DNA of 60,000 bases from Phoronis australis (taxonomy: Eukaryota; Phoronida; Phoronidae). A program made the translations under genes and the position numbers. Each line of letters opens with the position of its first letter. The first letter of the stretch is position 1. The notes below the pieces were generated by a model that worked only from the letters and a program-made list of their open reading frames with translations, was not told where the DNA came from and made no database searches. Positions 22,700-34,778 of the stretch are shown here, one piece after another. The DNA lies in contig NMRA01000239.1 in the NCBI GenBank assembly GCA_002633005.1, positions 64,001 to 124,000 on the forward strand. The letters run 5' to 3'.

Positions 22700-25600
22700 C
22701 TAGTACTGGTGGTTGGCCACAAACAAGGAGTCCCCAGAGGCAGCACTGTTGGAACTTCCAGTGTACTTTCCCATGGCTGCTTCTCCGTTGGCCTGAAAAT
22801 CAACATAAACAACATAAAGCCAACAGTAGCGTGTATTGTCCTACACGAAGCAAGTCAGTCCGAGTCTCCACTGTTTTATCAGCCCAGCATACATCATGTA
22901 AACATTTATGGAATTCATTTATTGTAAAGGTGATGTGTTGGCTGTGCAGTGTGACACACAAATACTGAGGTTAATGCCAGAACACCAAATAAATTCCAAA
23001 CTGCAAAACTCAATTTCAGCTTTATTCAAAATAATACTTTGTTGCATAATTTTTTAAGTTACGAAAGAAATCTTACAAGTAGTGCTAAGCTATGTTTAGT
23101 AAACGAGATGTGCCAAATGCATCAGAGTGTACACAGAATTATAAATGAATTGACAAAACCTACAACTTGCCTCTAGATAAATTTAAGTGGCACTGTGAGG
23201 AACCTTTCACATTTTATGTCACCACAGGAGAAGAAACAGGTTTGGAAAAGGTGAAGACCGATGATGGGGAAGGAAGGACAGTTACATTCTGGTGACGTCA
23301 TGTGATGTACTACATCCAAGAGAAAACATCTCATAGTTGTACATAATGTTGGGAAGTTGTTTGTTACTTTCAACAGGATTTCATCCGAAATGATAAGGCA
23401 TCACGTCGTTTCACATTTGCCATATTTCACTACTTATAAGTGTATGCCAAATGTGATTCAAGCAGCAGGACCTCCAGACGCACAATGACAACACACATAG
23501 TACTCTCAAACTAAAAAATGCACATGATGGAATTACCCCTAGGAGTATGGTCATCTATGGTTTGCAGACGTATTATATTTTGCATTTATCCAATATTGCA
23601 CAACATACTTATGCCTTTTTAGATGATCTAGACTAGTGTCAGACCCTCTAAACACCATTTCATGTCATTTTTGGCGCACATCAAAAACAATAAAGCATGT
23701 CCATTTTTTCGTCTTCACATCAAAACAGCATCGTGTAATTCCCCCATTCATTTAACTCATTCCTCCCTGATCCCGCCTTATGGCGTGACTGTTTTCACTC
23801 AGGGTCTGATGCCGTCTGGAGGCGTTATCTAAACAATGTATCTCACAGGCAGATCACGCCTTCAGGAGGGATAGAAGGTACCAATTTATTGGTTTAAGTT
23901 TAAATATATCTGGGGTATTCCGAGTTTTCTATCCAATGAGGATTGAGACACCAGACTCTGTATTAACTTATTGTTTGTGAAGTTAATGCCTATTGGCTGT
24001 TATTTCTGGACTTAAGAACCATTTCTTCACAAGCAAATTATCAATTCAAGGAAAACCAGGGAGCATGTTAACTTTGTAGTGGTTGTTGTAACTTTTGAAA
24101 ATAGAGATGCTCTTCCAAGAAATATAGTATGGTTGTTTGATTTGAAGACTAGATTGGAGAGCTAATTGCTCTAAATTTGAACATTCTACTCTGTCACTAG
24201 CACTGTGTTCACTTGAAATACTGCCTTGATATTACACGGGTATCATCTCTGCTGCTCACACAGTTCTTGAAGTTTTCATTATGGAGGATAGTGTGGATAC
24301 TGATGACACTGGTCACATTTAGATCTAGACTTCAGTAATTATGGATATGACAGTGTGGATACTGACGGCACTGAGTGGTCAGATTTAGATACAGATTTCA
24401 GTGATCTGGATTATTATGAGGATATGCCACACGGAAAACTTTCCTGACATGTTTTCTGGAAATTTAAATGGATTATTTGTAAACAAATGTCTTTGTTTCT
24501 GGAAACAAAAAGTAAAACTGCTTGTTCAACCCTATATCAGTATTAAACTTGGATAAATTTTATATCAACACGAAGCTCATTTACTCAAGATGTATTGCTG
24601 ACAATTTGGTAACTTTATGTTTATTAATGACTTAGTAACGAGGTTTTAATTAAGTGCAGTGCTTGTGACTTAGTTCTGAGTGAAATACCCTCTGACTTCA
24701 AGGGGGTAGACATTCCACAGCTCAGCCAGGCCACTAAGCAATTTATACCATATGGCGCTCAGGGTCGAATGAGTTAATACCTTTGTTACATTTGATATGT
24801 CCCCTTTTCTACCACAACAGGGCCGAAAAAATACCTTAGCTCTTTTCAGCAGCTCTGTTTGACCAGCCTTCACATTTTCTGGTTTTCCCTGCCACGCCTT
24901 CAACACGCTAGCTTGAAGGGCGCGTCCATAAGAGAAGGTTAGAGCCCACGGCTTGCGTACCGCCAGGCGGTTCATAGCATCCAAGTTCACAGTGGCATCT
25001 TCCTCAGACTGTCCACCAGACAGGAAGGTGACACCTGAAAATCAACAACTTGTACATAAAAAGAAAATTTGTGAGTTGAATAAATCTATTCATATTGTTT
25101 TCTATTCTAATTTTCCAAATCATGTCACCGAGAGAATATGCTGTATGAATTTGCAATGACAAAAAATATTTCACAGGACATGCTGGTAGACCTCACCTGG
25201 TACAGCACAAGGCAAAGTGCGCTGCAGAGCTGTGACTGTCGCCCGGGCAATATCTTCAGGTGTGTATTTCGTGGGGCAGGACTGTCCAGCGGTGACCATG
25301 TTGGGCTTAAGTAGTGTTCCTTCCAGATAGACGTGGTGCACCATCAGAGCACGGTAGACGTACGACAGGACGTTCTCGGTGACCTCCTGAGCTCTCTCCA
25401 GGGTGTGATCTCCATCAGGCAAGACTTCAGGTTCAACAATGGGCACGAGGCCATTCTGAAAATTATAAACAAGAGCAACGCGGAGCGTTGAAGTGCGCCC
25501 ATGAATGCACAGCAAACTGTGTGCTTCTAGAGTTGTTTATTTGTATCATAAAAATTCCCACTAGATGGCGCAAAACGTCAAATCCATCTGAAAACGGAAC

Positions 25601-28600
25601 ATGTCATCCCTTTTTTATTAGAAAGCTTTTTACCAAATTTCAGAAATACCTGTCAAGGAACTTCAGAGGAACAAAGGAAAATGAAAAAAATGAAATTGCC
25701 ACAAGGGGGCACATCGTCCACCTGAAAATTGTTGTCGTCTATTGTTAGCTTCAGGAGGCGCGACGGTAGTCAAAGTCATAATCATCAATCGTCCTCATCA
25801 CACTTAGGACATAAACGCCAATTTTCAATCCTTAGAATGGTTTAGTTGATGGGAGGTGGATGCCAAAAAATAAACTCAAACGCAGTACAAATGGCCACTA
25901 GGTGGTGCAAAATGCCTCAAATCCATCTGAAAATGGCAGGATAGCATCACCTCACCAATAAGATGTATTCCAAACTTTATGAAACTCCATTGAGACATTT
26001 GAATATAGAGGTAAATGTAAAACACTAAAATTGCCACTGTTAGTCAGATCCATGCGAAATTCGTCATCGGCTGTTGTCAACACCATATAAATACACTTGC
26101 TAAATTTAGTAAAGATCCTGCTAACGGTTTAGGAGATACAGCCATCGGCGCAAAAAAAAACAAAAGTGTCACTAGGAGGCGCCACAGTAGTCAGTCATCG
26201 GAAAATCATCATCAGCCATCCTTTTCATATTACGAACATTCATGCAAAGTTTCAAAATCATCCTTAATCAAAGCTGTTTGGTTGGCAGAGGAGCGGATGC
26301 CAATAAACAGATTCGAAAACAGTAAAAATGGCAATTAGTTGGCACAAAATACCTCGAATCCATTAGGAGGCGTCACAGTAGTCGAAGTCGTTGAAAAATC
26401 GTCAGCTGCCCTCTTCACAGAAAGAACGTATATGCCAAGTTTCACAATTATCAATCATCCTTAGAACAGTTTTGTTGATAGAGGGGAGGACGCCAAAAAA
26501 TAACTGACTTGAAGACAGTAAAAATGGCCATTAGGTGTAAAAAATACCTTGAATCCATCCAAAAACGGGAGGATAGCATCATCTCACTAATAGATGCCTA
26601 CCTGACAAATTTTGTGAAAATCCATTGAGGACCTTTGATGATAGAGCGGTAAATGTAAAAATCTAAAATTGCCACTAGGGGGTGTAACGGGAGCCCCATT
26701 CATGCGAAAGTCATTGTCATTCGTTGTCAACATCATATAAATATACTTGCTATATTAAGTAAAAGATCCTGCGAACAGTTTAGGAGATACAGCCATGGGC
26801 ACAAAAAAACAAAACTGCCACTAGGAGGTGCCACAGTAGTCGAAGTCTTCGGAAAATAGTCGTCAGCTGCCCCCAACACAGTAAGAACATATATGCCAAT
26901 ATTCAAAATCATACCCAGAATGGTTTGGTTGATAGATGGGCGGACACCAAAAAACAGACTCACAAAAGTAAAAATGACCACTAAGTGGCGCAAAGCACCT
27001 TGAATTCCTCCGGAAACGAGAGGACAGCCTCATCTCACTACTAACTCCCAAATTTTATGAAAATCCAAAGATATAGAGGTAAGCGTAAAAAACTAAAATT
27101 GCCACTAGGGGGCACACCGGTTGTCGGACAGGTCCAAAATTTGTCGTCACCCGTTGTCAATTTGACAGGAACACACCTGCCAAATCTCATCACGATCCTG
27201 TGAGGGTTTAGGAGATACAGCTACGGACGTTGGACGACAGACGCCCAGAAAAGAGATGATGGCAATATGCGACCACATATTAATATGTGGGTGCATAAAA
27301 AAGTGAATACTTATAGAGCACCAAATTTAATGCGACTATTTCGTCTTTGTTATTGGTATACTGAGGAGGTGCATGCACTAACAGATTTGGTTTTCTGCAC
27401 TGCAGCAACACAAGAAAATAAACAGAAAAGCATTTCTTACAAGCAATTATGAATGCCATGCAATATGCATATATATAAAATAACAATCAGTGACAAATTG
27501 ATTTAGCTCACGTAAGTACAGAAAATACAAATTCTATGCTTGACATTTCGTTGCATAAAAAACGGCCATTTTTCACAGAAACTGTAACCCACCTGTTGAC
27601 AGATGGTGGCATATCTAGCAAGAACGTTGGCATTTTCCAACATGGCTAGGTGTGAAGGTGTAGTTTTGGCGATTTTCAAAACACAACGCCATTTAGCAAA
27701 GTCAGCGCCATCCTTTTTGTACTGGGCACATCTTTCACTAAGGCCATCCAAACCTGCCAAGTGTAGAGCAATTGAAAATTTAGTAACAAGTTTCAAATCC
27801 GAAACATTCATAATTTAAGACTACAAAAGACGAAATTTTCAGGACACAGTCTCTGCTTTATTTTCTTGATGACATCATCGATTTAGGTATGAAATACATA
27901 ACTTTTTAAATCTCACTTTAACGTGTTGTAAAGTAGGTCAACATGTGGAATATAAAAACGAACTAATCACAAATACTGCCTTTTCCAGAAAAGTCCATGT
28001 GTCTGGTTCTTTGAATATCACACTCAGACAGTACATTACCACGCCCCCACCCACCTTGTGTGGTGCCCTCGCCTATGGTGCCAGCCAAGGGGACCACACC
28101 TTTGTCCACCTTGATACCAGGGATGATGCCCATGTCTTTCAGTACTTGTGGGAACGGACGGCCATCATCCGTCTTTTGGTACACCGTCTCCTCAAACAAG
28201 ATCACGCCACTGATGTTGTTGGCTACCTCCTTTTGAGTGGTGAAGAGCAACTGGCGGTATTGACGGCGGTTCTCTTCGGTGTTCTCAGCGCCGATGGTGG
28301 CAAAACGTTTACCAATTGTTCCTGAAACAATGAATTAAGATAGACAAATCAACAAATAAGTACCTTTACCTAAATAAAGTAACCAACAACCAAGACTTTA
28401 AAAATAGCTAAGTCATAATTTTAAGACAAAGTGGAAATTAATGAAGCGCTTAATTGGGGCCCATCATTTCAAAAAATTTCAGGCAATTGTCAGATATAAC
28501 GTGCCCATATTTTGAGAACCAGTTTGATGCCTATTATTCAGTGCACAAAACTGGTTCTCAAAATTTGGGCACGTTAAATCCGAACATTACCAAATTTTGT

Positions 28601-28801
28601 TTACTAGGAGTGCTGCAGCTCTACAGCATGTTGCCTCCTTTTACTCTGATAACGTTCCATACACAATGTATAACGACCCCTATGTCTGCACTCACCTGTT
28701 GACTCATCAGCAGCTAATATACCTTTACCAGGTGCTACAATTCTTCCAGCAATCTCAGCCAGCTCTTTCTTCAGCTCCGGGGTCAGAGGGGCATCAGCCA
28801 T
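22700..28801 (-). CDS. fructose-bisphosphate aldolase, class I, paralogue 1
   Basis: Coding exons in reading order: 28801-28696, 28321-28055, 27753-27593, 25455-25197, 25034-24835, 22792-22700. They join in phase to 361 aa, the usual length. The enzyme cleaves fructose-1,6-bisphosphate in cytosolic glycolysis. Visible landmarks: LAADES with Asp32, FAKWR with Lys145, VEPEV with Glu186 and Glu188, the Schiff-base lysine Lys228 in [27 protein letters not shown], and the C-terminal Tyr of NHQY. Numbering is one below rabbit muscle aldolase. The ATG exon continues to a splice acceptor at 28811, so a 5' UTR exon lies upstream. Introns carry a 1.8-kb CTCF-motif repeat and a piggyBac-like relic. All key residues are present, so it should be active. 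Confidence 0.95.
23752..24777. mobile_element. degenerate piggyBac-like element flanked by TTAA
   Basis: TTAA at 23752-23755 and 24774-24777 immediately flank inverted ends CTCATTCCTCCCTGATC and GATTCGACCCTGAGCGCCAT-like sequence read from the right (GGCGCTCAGGGTCGAATGAG on the + strand). Inside, from an ATG at about 24282, translation gives an acidic Asp/Ser-rich peptide with two in-frame stops and an internal repeat (DSVDTDxT ... DLDxDFS), resembling the acidic N-terminus of piggyBac transposases. The catalytic domain is missing. It lies in the last intron of aldolase gene 1, 58 bp from exon 5. Confidence 0.6.
25468..27302 (+). repeat. CTCF-motif-bearing dispersed repeat, copy 2 (intronic)
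   Basis: Starts AACAAGAGCAACGCGGAGCG (a perfect CAACGC/GCGTTG hairpin) and ends ATATGTGGGTGCATAAAAAA. Some 12-14 motif positions occur on the same strand. Exact consensus fits are at 25558 and 27102; others (such as 25698, 25894, 26818, 26978) carry one or two changes, and several are truncated. The block fills most of the aldolase-1 intron between exons 3 and 4 and begins 13 bp from exon 4, so it abuts the splice acceptor read on the minus strand. Confidence 0.8.
28497..28576. repeat. 80-bp hairpin element
   Basis: Arms 28497-28525 and 28547-28576 pair over about 28 bp with one or two mismatches (core GAGAACCAGTTT / AAACTGGTTCTC). The right arm ends exactly where the duplicated segment starting TAAATCCG begins. 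Confidence 0.8.
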
Positions 28802-29761
28802 GGTGTATGGCTACAAGGGAAATTAGATGCACCTTGAGCATGTATTACCATATCAGCTCAATTAAATTCAAATTAGTACTAATTGTTACTCTAACATTTC
28901 AGTAAAAGCAAAAGAATATAGAACTTACAGTCCATTCGTTCTTCAAGCAGCTCAAAACATCACAATGCATGACTGTCAAAATCATCAAAGTTGTTCTCTT
29001 CAGACAGGTTCAGATTTGCACTGATCATAGCGTTACCAATAAAAGAAAGCTTATACACAAGGACTCCACCCTGATGATGGTTACGTAGATCATTAGGGAT
29101 TTTGTGGTCTTTGCACTGTTAAAACTTAGAAAGTACACAGACCAGAACAGAACAAACTTGACTCTTGGAAGACTATCACACTAAAGCAGACACAGCAATG
29201 TTCCGGATTAAATTTCGCCACTTGATAATAACTTAGATTACCTGTTAGTCTTGCTCTAATCACTTATTGTGCACACATGATACACAAATTGACTTTAAAC
29301 CAAATGAAGGTCAACAAGAAGATAAAAGTGCTCTGAGGAGCGATACTTGGCGAAATTGACTGAAGAATTAAAAGTCCTCTATGAAGGCAACAACACTTAA
29401 GAACAATCCCGATCTCCAGAGATGAGGAATCTCATGCTAGAACACCAATGGTGATAATGAGGATGACATTGAGTCCAATGACATTGCCAAGTACACCATA
29501 ATGAAAACGCACATGACAATGACAGTGGCGTTAAAGTCATATTATCTGCGATAAGTTATTTCTATGATCAGGGTGAATTTGAATCTGCAAACCCCGCAGT
29601 CACAGCTTGACGCTTTTCAGGCAGAGCTACAGCCCACTTGACACATGGCACAGTATTTTGAATGTATTTAACTAGTAATCACTGCCCTTGATCTCACCAA
29701 ATAACTAGTTGACAACGGCGAGAATCGAAGATTTGAAATAAAAAAGCTAATGACTTCAAGA
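28575..29761. repeat. first copy of a 1.19-kb duplication spanning aldolase-1 exon 1 and promoter
   Basis: Aligns with 29763-30945 with roughly a dozen substitutions and a short indel (about 1%). It ends one base before the lone n at 29762. Both copies hold the ATG exon and the upstream 5' UTR exon, which suggests alleles or overlapping contig ends laid end to end. Confidence 0.85.
28929..29022 (-). other. probable non-coding first exon of aldolase gene 1 and TATA-like box
   Basis: On the minus strand a GTAAGTTC donor follows 28929, which could splice to the acceptor just before the ATG exon (28811). A TATAAG sequence at 29055-29050 sits where a TATA box would put the cap site near 29022. 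The upper boundary is a guess. The same layout is present in the duplicate near 30108-30205. Confidence 0.45.
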
Positions 29762-29762
29762 N

Positions 29763-30945
29763 TAAATCCGAACATTACCAAATTTCGTTTACTAGGCGTG
29801 CTGCAGCTCTACAGCATGTTGCCTTCTTTTTCTCTGATAACGTTCCATACACAATGTATAATGACCCCTATGTCTGCACTCACCTGTTGACTCATCAGCA
29901 GCTAATATACCTTTACCAGGTGCTACAATTCTTCCAGCAATCTCAGCCAGCTCTTTCTTCAGCTCCGGGGTCAGAGGAGCATCAGCCATGGTGTATGGCT
30001 ACAAGGGAAATTAGATGCACCTAGAGCATGTATTACCATATCAGCTCAATTAAATTCAAGTACTAATTGTTACTCTAACATTTCAGTAAAAGCAAAAGAA
30101 TATCGAACTTACAGTCCATTCGTTCTTCAAGCAGCTCAAAACATCACAATGCATGACTGTCAAAATCATCAAAGTTGTTCTCTTCAGACAGGTTCAGATT
30201 TGCACTGATCATAGCGTTACCAATAAAAGAAAGCTTATACACATGGACTCCACCCTGATGATGGTTACGTAGATCATTAGGGATTTCGTGGTCTTTGCAC
30301 TGTTAAAACTTAGAAAGTACACAGACCAGAACAGAACAAACTTGACTCTTGGAAGACTATCACACTAAAGCAGACACAGCAATATTCCGGATTAAATTTC
30401 GCCACTTGATAATAACTTAGATTACCTGTTAGTCTTGCTCTAATCACTTATTGTGCACACATGATACACAAATTGACTTTAAACCAAATGAAGGTCAACA
30501 AGAAGATAAAAGTGCTCTGAGGAGCGATACTTGGCGAAATTGACTGAAGAATTAAAAGTCCTCTATGAAGGCAACAACACTTAAGAACAATCCCGATCTC
30601 CAGAGATGAGGAATCTCATGCTAGAACACCAATGGTGATAATGAGGATGACATTGAGTCCAATGACATTGCCAAGTACACCATAATGAAAACGCACATGA
30701 CAATGACAGTGGCGTTAAAGTCATATTATCTGCGATAAGTTATTTCTATGATCAGGGTGAATTTGAATCTGCAAACCCCGCAGTCACAGCTTGACGCTTT
30801 TCAGGCAGAGCTACAGCCCACTTGACACATGGCACAGTATTTTGAATGTATTTAACTAGTAATCACTGCCCTTGATCTCACCAAATAACTAGTTGACAAC
30901 GGCGAGAATCGAAGATTTGAAATAAAAAAGCTAATGACTTCAAGA
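29763..30945. repeat. second copy of the 1.19-kb duplication (extra aldolase exon 1)
   Basis: Contains 29989-29884, a complete duplicate of the aldolase-1 ATG exon encoding the same 35 residues with an intact GTGAGTG donor. No further aldolase exons accompany it. The sequence starts directly after an n. Best read as the other allele or an unmerged contig overlap, not a second gene. Confidence 0.85.
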
Positions 30946-32177
30946 AGTTTATCCAGACAAACAATACTCCCAGTCATAAAGTCAATAATGACCCTTCCAG
31001 GTTACTCAGGACCCTAGCAAAATGTCCAGCTTTGACTAAGTTCAGAACATCTCAGAAATGGTTTATCAGATCCCATGTTTAATGAACTGCACTTCAAAAG
31101 GTTGTTAGGATTTGTTTTTAAAATGTTCCATTTTTGCAGGAAGGGACATCAAAAAATAGAACTAGATTTTCACGAAAAAAATCGAAAGTTACATCAAACG
31201 AAGACGAAATGGTAATTTGGAAAACTGTAATAATATTTTTGAAAACGATCTAGAACATTTATACAAAAGAATTTGGTCTTGCTATTGATATTGTTGTTTT
31301 ACTGTGACTGTACCTTTATTTGCTAATTTTACTAAAAACACAGACATGAGGCGCAATTAACGTCAGACTGCCAAAAAGTCAAAAAAAACAAATTCTATAG
31401 GCTTTTTACGGAGGTAAAACCTAGTTTTCTAGACAATTGGTCAAATACACAGACAACCCTGCCACTAAAGGTGGTGCTGCTGCCAACCCAAGCACCAGTA
31501 CATAAAAGTTATGTGACCGTTTATTTTCATAGATTATTGGCTTGTCCACGATCAGGGTGCCCAAAATTCACCAAATTTTAAAATTTGATGTAGGCATACC
31601 AACACATTATAAATTTGTAGCTTTGACTTTTTTGAACAGTTTGTGAACACTTGTTTTGTCAATTTGTGTGAATAATCTTGAAACTATTTACTAAGTGTGC
31701 GTATGGGCATCTACGGACGCTACAAAACAAGTATTTTCTAAGATTTCTTGATCTCTAACAAGACAATACTCTTGAATAAGGTCTAGGTATATATTTTATT
31801 ATAATTGCAACATACATAAACAAACTTTATACTATGGTTAAACCTTGTTGCCGTGGAGTGTCCTTGTTTAATTATGTGTAAGAATCGCAACTAATTTTTT
31901 AACAAAAATTTTAAAATTATGAACTTATTACAGTGTTTAGAACACACCTATAAGAGCTATTAGAGTCACCTTACCTATTTTCTAAAATAAGTATCGTATG
32001 TGTTTGGGAACACAGAGAGGAACAAATACATAATTTAGATTGTGACATTCACCTTGTGGCTAGGGGTGTTAGGTTACACCACAACAATCAACGGAAAGCA
32101 TGAGATCATAACTTTTCAAACATGTAGGATGATTAATAATTTGAACAGTAGTAGCAATTTTGAAGGATACAATTTAA
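30946..32177. other. intergenic, no recognisable feature
   Basis: AT-rich sequence upstream of aldolase gene 1 on its strand. No ORF with family resemblance, no clear repeat structure, no splice-bounded exons seen. Confidence 0.4.
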
Positions 32178-32480
32178 TCCGGTCTCTTATATGCAGATGA
32201 CACTGCGATTTTTTCTGGTAATGAGACCTCTTCGCAAGATTTACTGAAAGTATTGAGCAATTGGTGGGCAAGGTGGCAAATGTCTGTTAATTTTTCCGAA
32301 ACTGATGCGACTCATTTTCGCAAGAGGGGACAAGTACGAACGAGTTTTGAATTCATTTTGTGTGATCGCATTGTGAATTTAAGAGAATGCTATAAGTATC
32401 TCGGGGTAACTCTGAATGAGGAGAGGCATAACCTACGGAAGCTACAAAATGTCTACGGACACTACATTCATGGATGGTAG
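32178..32480 (+). pseudogene. non-LTR retrotransposon reverse transcriptase fragment
   Basis: The frame starting at 32181 reads GLLYADDTAIFSG, the catalytic YADD box of reverse transcriptases, followed by a helical stretch (LLKVLSNWWARWQMSVNFSET) and, about 70 residues on, ECYKYLGVTLNE, which matches the Y-x-YLG motif of LINE RT palm/thumb regions. A stop precedes it at 32175 and the frame ends in TAG at 32480 without the rest of the polymerase. This is a relic of an old insertion between the two aldolase genes. Confidence 0.75.
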
Positions 32481-33824
32481 TACTTATTGTCAACTTCAAA
32501 GATATAGTTATCATTATTTGACTGTGTGAATAAAGTGTGTTCAGAAGCATATTCCATAAGATAAAACACTGAGTAACAGCAATTGGTAGTTAACATGTTT
32601 AGAGAGATCTAAAGACACTACATGTTTGGAAGGGACATTTAAGTCGATATTTGACATGTTAAAAATACACAATAAAAGTCCACGCTCAGGGTGTATTTCA
32701 ATTATTCCATCTTTATATGTGACAGTTACTATCAGAAAGCAAACTTTAAGAGTTCCTAGGGTTCGACATATTTTATTGTGATGTGAATGCGAAAAACAGT
32801 GCCGATTCAGCATGTAATATCTTTGGTTCCAGGCATCAGATTACGATTCGGGTTTTGTGCAATGAAAGATATAGAACATTATCAGCAGGAATTAAGCATT
32901 TTAAAATGTTTTCCTGTGATGCTATATTTCTAAATGCATAATTAAATTGCTATCTTCCTAAAATGAGCACATTTAACATAAAAAAACGCAATATTTCTGA
33001 TAACTTGTAGCGCTCTGTAATTTCCGAGGCCAATATAATCATCCCTTTGAAGAATTCATTGACAATACAATACACTCATCATTTGGGAACAAAATTTTAA
33101 GACATATGTGGACGTAATAAACATGGAAACACACCATAACATGACTTTAACTGCAATTGTACCATGATCGTGGACAAGCTGAATGCACTTTTGCTCAAGT
33201 GAGGTTTAACTATTTTTCAGACATGCAGACAGCAGAGCATGAAGATAAATTTTTTACAATTTATGAAACAGACCCCAGGCCTCGAACTATTGACTAGTGT
33301 GCTTATTTCATATCAATCAGACGGCAAATGCGACAAATAAATGAAATCAGACGAAATTAAATAGGCATTTGAACAAAATCTAATACATGTACAACTGGAA
33401 AATGAAACAGAGCTCCCACTGGGTATATGCTAGAGCCACTAGCAAACTACAAAGTGACTTTAACGATGTTTTAGCTGATGACTGTGCCACTGGAATCATT
33501 TGTTAAAAAACGATCAACGGCAACGAATGGAAGGTCTATGGTATGGGCACTGTTTGAACCAGCTTGGCTGGCTCAGGTGTGGCAGTTACACCTACACTCT
33601 TATGCTGACTTTGCCAGCTATGACGAGAGGCAGCCCAGATGGTGGACCTGTCTGCCAGTCTAACGCAGACAGGATCAGTCAGCTGTGCCAGACAATAGCA
33701 CTCAAATCACTACTATGAACAGTGCCATACCATAAGGCCTTCATATGCTAGAAGATTTTGGGCGAATGATGCCTCATGCTAGCTAAACTGTCAAAGTCAC
33801 ATTGCAGTTTTGCTACATTGATAC

Positions 33825-33996
33825 AAGTACTTTGTGCGCATAGAGGGACACCATTGGAGGCTGTCGAGGTCTTCAATTCCTTCCAACAGAAACAAATACC
33901 ACCATAATCATTTTTTTCGACTAGTGCCGAAGGAAATAGACATCAATGACCATGGCATATAAGTATTCGGTAACCCTCTATGCGCAAAAGGTACTT
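33825..33996. repeat. inverted-repeat element with 23-bp arms
   Basis: Arms 33825-33847 and 33974-33996 are reverse complements with two mismatches (core GCGCATAGAGGG / CCCTCTATGCGC). The 126 bp between is non-coding. Confidence 0.7.
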
Positions 33997-34000
33997 ATAG

Positions 34001-34100
34001 CCACTGGCGTCCTCAGCTTTTGACCGTCCCCAATACGTTATATATGTACTGTATTGGGCCATCGGCATTGGGGATGATACAAAGCTGAGGACCCCGGTGC
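34001..34100. repeat. 100-bp inverted-repeat element
   Basis: Left arm 34001-34034 and right arm 34053-34100 share GTCCTCAGCTTT / AAAGCTGAGGAC and CCCCAATA / TATTGGG blocks. It starts a few bases after the element ending at 33996, so the two may be nested or adjacent insertions. Confidence 0.6.
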
Positions 34101-34105
34101 TTATT

Positions 34106-34232
34106 GTAGTGAGACGTTATTTGACCCGTGTCACTGCTGCACTGGCCTTCTGCCGCGCGCGCCCTCTGTCGGCATCGAGAGACGACTGCTGTTCGTCTTG
34201 GAGACTGCCAACGTTGGCTGTTCGGCCATATG
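34106..34232 (-). repeat. direct repeat R3, copy 1
   Basis: About 125 bp matching 34649-34778 at roughly 90%. On the minus strand both copies keep an open frame with NVGSLQDEQQSSLDADR, an Arg/Ala-rich stretch, then ASAAV, VK and a stop. The shared frame hints at a fragment of a mobile-element protein C-terminus, but the family is not recognised. Confidence 0.55.
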
Positions 34233-34648
34233 CAACTTGCCTCGGTGCGCCCCAGCGGTTACTCAGGTGAATGCTGGAGCTATTAAGGCGGTGCCTGGTA
34301 AACATTAGCGTGCTATTCACATAGAAAAAAATGTTCCGCCGGGCCTGGCTTACTAGCCCTACCAATGCGAGATATACCTCAACCGTGCATTTTTTTCAAA
34401 ATTAGTGAGGGTGGTGGTGTTGGGCGACTATAATAACCAAATCAGATAGCACAGAAATAGTAGTATATGGTGGCCGTAAACAATTATACGTCACACTGCA
34501 TTGTAGCAGCGCACGGATGGTAACGGCTATTTCTAAACTTTAATTGTTGTTCAACGATGGCCAGTATAGGAATTGGCATCGTCTTAGAAATCAAAAATAT
34601 GAGTTCTCCGTTACGTTACGGCTCTAATCAAATAAAACGAAGGAGAGT

Positions 34649-34778
34649 GTAGTGAGACGTTATTTGACCTGTCTCACTGCTGCGCTGGCCGTCTGCCACG
34701 CACGCCATCTGTCGGCATCGAGAGATGACTGCTGTTCGTCTTGGAGACTGCCGACGTTGGCTGTCCTGGCCCATATGC
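34649..34778 (-). repeat. direct repeat R3, copy 2
   Basis: Second copy, 543 bp from the first in the same orientation. Starts GTAGTGAGACGTTATTTGAC on the + strand, as copy 1 does. Further GC-rich sequence (34780-34930) continues the block without recognisable coding function. Confidence 0.55.

Noticed and set aside
20631-27302. Regular repeats resembling a CRISPR array
   Set aside because: The spacing is irregular, the inter-motif sequences are themselves repeated, and the setting is an intron-rich animal genome.
27945-28325. 126-codon plus-strand ORF
   Set aside because: It is the antisense shadow of aldolase-1 exon 2.
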